Assembly (NCBI GenBank): GCA_028456385.1
Contig: JALNQF010000004.1
Location: forward strand, 496,001-560,000
From: Ophiosphaerella korrae
Taxonomy: Eukaryota > Ascomycota > Dothideomycetes > Pleosporales > Phaeosphaeriaceae
DNA: 64,000 nt
Direction of reading: 5' to 3'
Shown: positions 57,558-64,000 of the stretch, piece by piece
Layout: every line of letters begins with the position of its first letter
Numbering within the stretch: the first letter of the stretch is position 1
The notes under the pieces: model-generated
The model's input: the letters and a program-made list of their open reading frames with translations, nothing else
Databases searched by the model: none
Told to the model about the DNA's origin: nothing
Made by a program: the position numbers and the translations under genes

Positions 57558-59039
57558 ATGCCTCCAGGGCGTTACCCTGCGAAGTCGCCTCCAACACACT
57601 TTCAAGATGCTCCGAGGAGCCACATTTCTCTCCCTCTTTCTGTCTTCCAAGCCACCTCAGCATTCTCCGACTATTCAAAGTCACCAAAACCCCACGTAAT
57701 TGATGTAGATGTCGCAATTGTAGGTGGTGGAGCCTCAGGCACTCATGCTGCGGTTCGGCTCCGCGAGGACCTCAATGTAAGCATCGTGTTGATTGAACGC
57801 AAATCTCGCCTAGGGGGACATGTCAGTACCTACAAAGTACCTGAGACGAATACGACGCTTGAATACGGAGTACAGTCATACATTCGCACCAACGCAGCCC
57901 TCGACTTCTTCGCGCGCTTTGGCGTCAGCACGCAGCCATTCGCGGCCAGAAGACTCTCTGCCATCAACGCCAATGTTGAAACGGGGGCGCTTTTGGCGAG
58001 CTATATTGCACCTAACATTAATGCCACCAACGAAGCACTCCAACGGTGGCTGCTTATCGTATCGAAGTACGAAACAATGTTTGAGCCGGGGTATTGGAAC
58101 TTCCCCCAGCCACAAAATATCCCATCAGAATTACTTGTATCGATCGAGGACTTTGTGAAAACTCACCAATTGGATGCAGCGATATCACGTATGTTATCAA
58201 TATCAGGACTAGGAGATGGAGGCATTCGTCATCTACTTACATTCAACCTTATTCAAGCATTTGGCGCTTCCCTCACAAGACAGGTTATCGATAACCAACT
58301 CCTCCTTCCTGTAGGCTCAAACAGCCTTGTCTACGAACGTGCTCGTGCCCTTCTAGGCAAAGACGTACTTCTATCCTCTAACATAAAGAGTGTCAAGCGC
58401 ACATCGACAGGAGTCAGCCTACTCGTCGATCATAATGAACTCGTCCAAATCAACGCGAAACGTCTCCTATGGACCGCCCCGCCGACCCTCTCCGTCATGT
58501 CGCCCGTCGATTTGGACTCCAAAGAAAAAGATGTCTTCTCAAAATGGACCGTTGACGGACAATTCATTGGCGTTGCAAAGATTCCATGCCTTGCTGAGAA
58601 CACCTCAATATCTTTCGTGCCTAAATCAGTCGTCCCATCCAACCAAGTAGCGCTCAAAGACTGGCCTTACTGGCAACGGCTCGACTTCACTGGCCCCACG
58701 GGCCTAGGCCCCTTCCGCGTCATGTTTGGAGCCAACTTTACGCTTTCGGAAAATACGTTTGAGAAGACGGTCGCAGAGGATGTACAGAAACTTCGTGATG
58801 CAGGGACAATTCCAGGAGAGGGAAAATGCACTGTTGAGTTCAAGACGATCAGCGATCATACACGACCCGGATGGAAGCAGACTGCTGAGCAGCTCAAGGC
58901 TGGCTTCGTTCAGGAGTTGTATTCGTTGCAGGGATATAAGAATACATGGTATACAGGATCGGTGTGGGGAGCACCGTACAGTAGTACTCTTTGGTCATAC
59001 ACAGATGCCGTCTTGCCAAAATTGCTAGCAAGTATCTAG
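57558..59039 (+). CDS. FAD/NAD(P)-binding amine-oxidase-like oxidoreductase, probably secreted
   Basis: Flavoprotein of the fungal beta-cyclopiazonate-dehydrogenase-like/FAD amine oxidase group; substrate unknown. The dinucleotide motif is VDVAIVGGGASGTHAAVRLRE, followed by VLIERKSRLGGHVSTYKVPETNTTLEYGVQSY. The C-terminus WYTGSVWGAPYSSTLWSYTDAVLPKLL is the family end. The start is uncertain. The ATG at 57558 (MPPGRYP...) is in frame; 57423 and 57252 are alternatives. A TATTTAAG lies at 57544, and an ATG at 57607 opens a signal-peptide-like stretch (MLRGATFLSLFL) in a different frame. The main frame at the same place reads like the end of a signal peptide (SLPLSVFQATSA). This suggests a one-base change in the leader or an annotation problem at the 5' end. 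Asn-x-Thr sites (NTT, NAT, NFT) fit a secreted protein. Confidence 0.75.
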   Translation: MPPGRYPAKSPPTHFQDAPRSHISLPLSVFQATSAFSDYSKSPKPHVIDVDVAIVGGGASGTHAAVRLREDLNVSIVLIERKSRLGGHVSTYKVPETNTTLEYGVQSYIRTNAALDFFARFGVSTQPFAARRLSAINANVETGALLASYIAPNINATNEALQRWLLIVSKYETMFEPGYWNFPQPQNIPSELLVSIEDFVKTHQLDAAISRMLSISGLGDGGIRHLLTFNLIQAFGASLTRQVIDNQLLLPVGSNSLVYERARALLGKDVLLSSNIKSVKRTSTGVSLLVDHNELVQINAKRLLWTAPPTLSVMSPVDLDSKEKDVFSKWTVDGQFIGVAKIPCLAENTSISFVPKSVVPSNQVALKDWPYWQRLDFTGPTGLGPFRVMFGANFTLSENTFEKTVAEDVQKLRDAGTIPGEGKCTVEFKTISDHTRPGWKQTAEQLKAGFVQELYSLQGYKNTWYTGSVWGAPYSSTLWSYTDAVLPKLLASI

Positions 59040-59401
59040 AAAGATCAAAAGGGCTAGATAGAGATGGCTCTTGATGAGTGTAACATGCGAGAGTAGTCTT
59101 TGCTCTGTAAAAACATAGTGAGTTCTTGAGACATCTTTACCTTGTATCGAATGTGCCGGCAAAAGGATATAAGTAGATCATGTATGTGATAAGACGCAAC
59201 AGAGTAGACAACTACTGATATTAAGAAGTTTGATCTCATGATGCCAGTAAAGTTATTCAGTAAGAAGAGTATCATGTCGTAGCCCGTTATGGTACCGCCC
59301 TGTAGCTCATGCAGCGATCCAGCTTCTGCCACTGCTAACACCCGTAACGGTAGAATCGAGATTCAAATGGTAACCGTTGACTTTTAGAAATGTGGAGTTG
59401 C
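59040..59401. other. Intergenic between convergent genes
   Basis: Shared 3' region of the oxidoreductase (+) and the glutaredoxin (-). A frame of 95 codons on the minus strand has no family features. Terminators must lie here but none was pinned down. Confidence 0.45.
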
Positions 59402-60287
59402 CTATGCTGTTGCTTTTGATGCGTTTACGGAGTACTGAGTGAGGAATTCGGGGTCGTTCTCAAACTCTTCCTTGACCTGAATAATGTTAATATCTTGATC
59501 AGGACAAAGGTGATGACAAAGGACTGCTGCGTCAAGATCATAAACTTACAATATCAAGCCCACCAACCAACTCGCCATCCACCCACAACTGTGGGAAAGT
59601 TGGCCAGTCTGCGAACTCCTTGAGACCCTGCCTGACCTCGTCATCCGCCAAGATGTTGAAAAACCCATAGCGAACGCCCTTTTCACGCAAGACGCTAACT
59701 GTTTGCCGGCTGAAACCACACTGTGGAGCGCTTGGTGTGCCCTTCATGAACAGCATAACGGGTGCCGCCTTTACTAACTCGCCCAAGCGCTTGAATAGCT
59801 CCTCTTTGCTTGTCTGCTGCTCCCCTGTCTCCGAAGCTGGTGCTGCCCGGGCATCTCGGGTACCGGGCACGTCGACTCCGCCATTCGCCTGCGGCGGCCG
59901 TGTGACGGTTTGTGCTGGTGGTAGACTTGCTTTCGAATCGCTCGAACCTGCACCGGCATACTTCTCGACTGCTGCCCGTACTTTGGCGGCGTCTGAGCCT
60001 GAAACTGTCTCCAGTGTCTTGCCATCCTTCTGCAGGACAATATATGGGACTGCTGTGACATCATACTGCTCTGAGACTTCGGGTACGTCTTCAGCATTAA
60101 GGGCGAGGAATGATATTGGCGCGTTGGCAGGGTATGTGCTAGCGAGCGCCTTGAGGATAATGGACATCTGTTCGCATGGCTTGGCCCATGGCGCGTGAAA
60201 ATATATGACGGCGAGTGTTGTGGAGGGGAGTGCTGAGATGGTGGACTGGAAAGCCTCTTCGTCGGCGATTTCTCGGATGGATGCCAT
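59402..60287 (-). CDS. grx4: Monothiol glutaredoxin with thioredoxin-like domain (Grx3/4 type)
   Basis: Cytosolic/nuclear iron-sulphur-binding glutaredoxin that takes part in iron sensing and Fe-S delivery. Exons on the minus strand: 59550-60287 and 59402-59476, intron 73 nt (donor GTAAGT, acceptor TTCAG), 270 residues. Residues about 1-110 form a thioredoxin-like domain with WAKPCEQM in the active-site place. A linker rich in Ala/Pro/Ser follows (110-165). The C-terminal glutaredoxin domain has MLFMKGTPSAPQCGFSRQTV with the monothiol CGFS motif, and WPTFPQLWVDGELVGGLDI. Both domains are typical of Grx3/Grx4/PICOT. The start at 60287 (MASIREIADEEAF) fits the family better than the upstream in-frame codon at 60365. 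Confidence 0.93.
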
Positions 60288-60604
60288 GGTGGTGCTCGTG
60301 TTGTAGAGTGGTGATATGAGATAGGCCTTTATGTGGCAGGGTGAGTGAGGTGCGCGGAAAAGCAAAGAGTGCGACGGTCACGAATTAATGATCTGATAAC
60401 TAATGCCGACCTCTGACGTGCTCCACGGCCTCTCCTTGCCCCGCCGATATGCGGAACGAAGCCTGCCTGTGGTCCCCCACCACGGAAGACGCCGCTCAGA
60501 CTGGTGATTTCGGGAAAACTTTTCCCCAGTCCCGGCGTCTATGTTGGAGAAAAAGTCCCAATGCCAAGAGTTCGACATTGCTTACACGACAACGAACCGA
60601 CACC
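60288..60604. promoter_or_regulatory. Divergent promoter region, glutaredoxin / RPF2
   Basis: The glutaredoxin (-) and RPF2 (+) start on opposite sides of this 317-bp stretch, so both promoters lie here. No TATA box or known element was recognised. Confidence 0.55.
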
Positions 60605-61713
60605 ATGTTAAAGCAAGTGTATGCAACAGATACCCTAGCTGCCATGCGGGATGCACTACTAATGTGCATGTTAGCAAACCAAAAAATGCGCGCGCAAAGC
60701 GCGCAATGGCGAAGCGCGAGCCACAACAAAACGAGAATCCAAAGACGACGCTCTTCTTGACTGGGCAAAAGACTTCACAAATACTGAAGCTCGCTGTCGC
60801 CGACTTGAGCTCCTTAAAACGACCCTTCTGCGAACGCTTCACCAAAAAGAACGATATTCATCCTTTCGACGATGCCTCATGTACGTCAAGCACCTCAGCC
60901 AGACCAACCCAAATCGCAACATGCTAACCTCGATATCGGACAGCTCTTGAATTCTTCTCTCTCAAAAATGATACCTCCCTTCTAATGTTATCATTGCACT
61001 CCAAAAAGCGGCCCCATTGCTTGACCCTCGCTCGCACCTTCGACCACAAAATCCTTGACATGCTTGAACTCTACATCAACCCCGAAACCTTCCGAACCCT
61101 ACAGCAGTTCAAAAATAAAAAACCTTCCGTCGGGCTAAAGCCTCTGCTTTCATTCCACGGAACTGTTTTCGAGGATCCAAATCAGACAAAATACACTCTA
61201 GCGAAGAGCCTACTCGTAGATTTCTTCAAGGGTCAAGATGCAACCGAGGTCGATGTCGAGGGATTGCAATACCTAATCAGCATTACCGCGGCAGAACCAA
61301 CCGATGCACAACCAAGCCCCGAGGTTAAACTCCGCTTCTACCTTCTCCGTACAAAGCGCTCAGGTCAAAAGCTTCCCCGCGTCGAAGTCGAAGAAATGGG
61401 CCCGAGATTGGATCTCACTCTGGGTCGCGAACAGTTTCCTGATACGGATATGCTCAAGGCTGCGCTTAAGAAGCCAAAGGGCTCAGAACAAAGGACCAAG
61501 AAAAATATCGATACAGATATCATGGGTGATAAGACGGGTAAGATCCATGTAGGCAAGCAGGACTTTGGCAATCTGCAAACAAGGAAGATGAAGGGTTTGA
61601 AGCGAGGAAGAGATGAGAGGGACGAGGATGACGAAGAGGTAGGTGTCGAGGATGAAAGCGAGAGTGGTGAGAGCATTATAGATGAGACAACACCGAAGAA
61701 GATGAGACTATAG
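60605..61713 (+). CDS. RPF2: Ribosome production factor 2 (Brix domain), 60S biogenesis
   Basis: Nucleolar Brix protein that, with Rrs1, brings the 5S RNP into pre-60S particles. Exons: 60605-60612 (8 nt), 60675-60880 and 60944-61713, giving 327 residues. The first exon codes only the first two residues and part of the third. Its intron (60613-60674) starts GCAAGT; no GT donor gives the phase required by the conserved KPKNARAKRAMAKREPQ N-terminus, so it is a GC-AG intron. The second intron (63 nt, donor GTACGT, branch GCTAACC) is normal. The Brix core contains ENPKTTLFLTGQKTSQIL, SLKRPFCERFTKKNDIHPFDD, SKKRPHCLTLARTFDHKILDMLEL and PLLSFHGTVFE. The tail is acidic and lysine-rich (DERDEDDEEVGVEDESE), as in other Rpf2 proteins. 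Confidence 0.93.
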
Positions 61714-61927
61714 GTTTAGATTGATGGGTGTAGGATGATTTGCATAAATGGTGTTCAGGTATATATGGTGCTAGGGCGATACTTCACCAGGCGGCTGTAG
61801 TGCGCAACAAGTACTGCAAAAATGTTAACCAATTCTTTATCGATTGAAGTACATATTTTGATAGCCCTGCCAATGCTCATTATAACATGTTCTCCAATGT
61901 CAACGAATGACACCTAGATGTGGATAT

Positions 61928-64000
61928 CTACTCGTCATCCTCTTCGTCGATGCTTAACCACTTTGCTCGACACTTCACTGCCGCACTCCTAACCTCCCTC
62001 TTTTTATCATCCAATGCAGCCACCAATTTCTTGGCAACTTGTCTTCTATACGGTAATATCGTCTCTTGCTTAAACTTATCCGCCACAAGCGTAAGGGCCT
62101 TCAGACTCGCGACCCTTACCGCTGGCGGGGCCGCAGCGTTTTTTGTTGTTGAATTTGTCAAGAGTCGAGATATGAGGGCATTTGCATGTTCTTCGAGCGT
62201 CTGGGGTTTCTCAACGAGCGTGGACATGAGCGTCCCAATCGCTGCTTCTTTGACGCTATCGGCGTCTTTCAAATCTAGGCTCTGGAGTAATAAAGTAACG
62301 AGTTGATCTACCTCTTCTACAACGATATCGAATGGCATCCACCTTAAGGCACCGGCAAGTGCAATGAGGTAATTTGGTTTGGTCGCCGAATCTGCTTCTT
62401 TGAATGCCATCGTGATGCTAGGTACCAACAAGGCGAAGCTCTTGTGCTTATGGAGGCCCAGAATCTGGCAGTGGTTTTGTTTTGTCAGAAGATCATCTGG
62501 CTGCAAAAGTATCGAAAAACCATGTGCGACTGTAGAGCCATACTGGGGGTGCGAGATGAGAGAAAGAAGTGTTGGAAAGAGGGTGCTCAGCACGGGACTG
62601 CTTCGAAGGACAATGCCTTTGAGGCATGCAAAGATGATGCGTATCCGTGGTGGATCGAGTTTCTCGGGATTAAAGATATCAAATTCAGCGACAAGTGGGT
62701 CCATGCATGTCTTAAGTGCCGAAGAAGTGTAGTATTTGTTGATGACGAGGGACACCTGGCGGAGAGATGCCGACCGGACATATGTCGAAAGAGATGGTTG
62801 TTGGGTATAATTTGCAAGTGACGAGATGAGAAACTGTATTTCGCATGGGAGATTCACGTCTTTTCGAAAGGATGCCAGCAAATGGGTGGAGATAATCATA
62901 CTTTTGTGTGACTCCTCTGCCGCCTTCGAATTGAATGGTGGTAATGTGTTCTGCTGTTGGCCTTGAAAAAGTGTATATAGCTCTGAGGCAACTGCATTCT
63001 GTTGTTTGGTAGATTGCGATCGAATAATGAGGTTGCATATGCGTCCCACCAAATCTAATGTTCTTTCATTGTCGAACGCCTTTGGGTGTGAATCATCAGA
63101 GCTTGATGCGCGCTGTATCAGGGGCAAGGCAATATCTGTGTAGTAAGTTGAATCATCCGAGCTCTGCGACAACTTCGCCTCGCCTTTGTTGAGAGCGTAA
63201 AGTATGGCTGATAGAAGTGCGACAATGTATTCGGAAGAGGCACCTTGCTTTACTGCCGCACTGAACTTATTCTTCAAACGAAGTAGAATAATGTCAAAGA
63301 TTTGACCTTCGCCTGAAAGTCTCGCAAAGGCTTCCAGAACAGTCAAGTAGGACGTAGAGCCGTCCGTATCGGTGTCGGGTAGTTGCGCAAGGAAGGCCGG
63401 AAAGGCTTTGTCAACAACGACCTGTGGCTTTTGATGAGCAATTTCAACAATACCATTGATCGCAGCTTCCTTGACTTCATCTTTGCCATATGAATCCTCG
63501 TGGATGACAATAGCATGCAGAAGTTGAATGATGCTAGCAATATTTTGATCGCTCAGTAGTTGGCGTGCCTTAGCTAATTGCAAGAGGCCTTCAAGACACA
63601 CAAGTCGAAATGACACTTCCTTAGCTGGCGCAGTTTCCAGTCCATTCAGCATAACCTCGAGGGCCTCATCACAGAATTGAGCCAGGGCATTGTCCCCGGC
63701 TTGCTCTCCCGACGGTCCCAATACCCGCCAGTCACCATACACATCGATATTTGCGTGGATGAGTTGGACCAAGACTTCGAGTAGGCCCCTTCGCTTTGCC
63801 ACTGTTTCTGCGGACCGAAATAATAGGAATAGGGTGGGGAGAACACTAGGAAGAAGTATGCGAGTGACTTCAGGGGAAACATTGGCAATTTTGTGCAAGA
63901 TGCGGGCTGACGCTTGTGATTGTTTGGTTGGAGCATCCTCGAGATGCTCGTTGCACTCTTTAATGATCGGTCGCAAGTACGCATTAAGAGATCCACTGGT
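61928..64000 (-). CDS. MET18: MMS19/Met18 cytosolic iron-sulphur assembly and DNA-repair protein, partial (C-terminal)
   Basis: HEAT-repeat scaffold of the CIA targeting complex that delivers Fe-S clusters to DNA polymerases and helicases; also tied to TFIIH function. Only the C-terminal 690 codons are in the window; the frame is open to the right edge, so the start lies outside. Helical HEAT-like repeats run throughout, e.g. GLLEVLVQLIHANIDVYGDW and EALEVMLNGLETAPAKEVSFRLVCLEGLLQLA. The C-terminal end VAKKLVAALDDKKREVRSAAVKCRAKWLSI closely follows the conserved Mms19 C-terminus (ALDDxKRxVRxxAVxxRxxW). It ends in an acidic DEEDDE. No introns or lesions in the visible part. Confidence 0.85.
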   Translation of the reverse strand, partial: TSGSLNAYLRPIIKECNEHLEDAPTKQSQASARILHKIANVSPEVTRILLPSVLPTLFLLFRSAETVAKRRGLLEVLVQLIHANIDVYGDWRVLGPSGEQAGDNALAQFCDEALEVMLNGLETAPAKEVSFRLVCLEGLLQLAKARQLLSDQNIASIIQLLHAIVIHEDSYGKDEVKEAAINGIVEIAHQKPQVVVDKAFPAFLAQLPDTDTDGSTSYLTVLEAFARLSGEGQIFDIILLRLKNKFSAAVKQGASSEYIVALLSAILYALNKGEAKLSQSSDDSTYYTDIALPLIQRASSSDDSHPKAFDNERTLDLVGRICNLIIRSQSTKQQNAVASELYTLFQGQQQNTLPPFNSKAAEESHKSMIISTHLLASFRKDVNLPCEIQFLISSLANYTQQPSLSTYVRSASLRQVSLVINKYYTSSALKTCMDPLVAEFDIFNPEKLDPPRIRIIFACLKGIVLRSSPVLSTLFPTLLSLISHPQYGSTVAHGFSILLQPDDLLTKQNHCQILGLHKHKSFALLVPSITMAFKEADSATKPNYLIALAGALRWMPFDIVVEEVDQLVTLLLQSLDLKDADSVKEAAIGTLMSTLVEKPQTLEEHANALISRLLTNSTTKNAAAPPAVRVASLKALTLVADKFKQETILPYRRQVAKKLVAALDDKKREVRSAAVKCRAKWLSIDEEDDE

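Overview
The window is nuclear DNA of a filamentous ascomycete. Genes are split by many 46-80 nt introns with GT(A/G)AGT-like donors and CTAAC/CTGAC branch sites, and single-copy eukaryotic housekeeping genes are interleaved with a fungal secondary-metabolite cluster. Gene content and the Fsa2/Phm7-type cluster fit a Dothideomycete (probably Pleosporales); this is inference and no species can be named.

Layout. 0.4-18 kb is mostly conserved: proteasome ATPase RPT1 (+), a lysine-rich GIY-YIG-like hypothetical with a broken frame (+), SDH1 (-), RPL3 (-), PP2A B subunit CDC55 (+), a YEA4-type nucleotide-sugar transporter (+), PMT4 O-mannosyltransferase (+) and a DUF6536-like membrane protein (+). 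18.1-23 kb is AT-rich and gene-poor, holding a 386-bp element with 36-bp terminal inverted repeats and a Zn2Cys6 regulator. 23-45.4 kb is a metabolite cluster: FAD monooxygenase (-), MFS exporter (-), methyltransferase (-), Fsa2/CghA/Phm7-like Diels-Alderase (-), trans-enoyl reductase (+), and a 12.3-kb hybrid PKS-NRPS (+). A RIM2-like mitochondrial carrier relic follows. 48-64 kb returns to ordinary genes: a secreted subtilisin (-), VPS10 (-), a flavin oxidoreductase (+), a monothiol glutaredoxin (-), RPF2 (+) and the 3' part of MMS19/MET18 (-, cut by the window edge).

How the cluster should work. The gene set matches pathways to decalin-tetramic acids (equisetin, trichosetin, phomasetin type). 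A highly reducing PKS with a dead ER domain borrows a trans-ER to build a methylated polyene. The Diels-Alderase folds it to a trans-decalin, the NRPS half adds an amino acid, and the terminal R-type domain releases the product. The methyltransferase would then methylate, the MFS export, and the Zn2Cys6 protein regulate. The FAD monooxygenase is not part of the equisetin set as I recall it.

The most notable observation is that this cluster appears to be dying. The PKS-NRPS carries three frameshifts and two in-frame TGA codons, the methyltransferase carries a 7-bp tandem duplication, and the monooxygenase has an in-frame TAG. The Diels-Alderase, trans-ER, MFS and regulator remain open. The neighbouring carrier has an in-frame TAG too. 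The housekeeping genes show no such damage, which argues against poor sequence quality. Three probable GC-AG introns were also seen.
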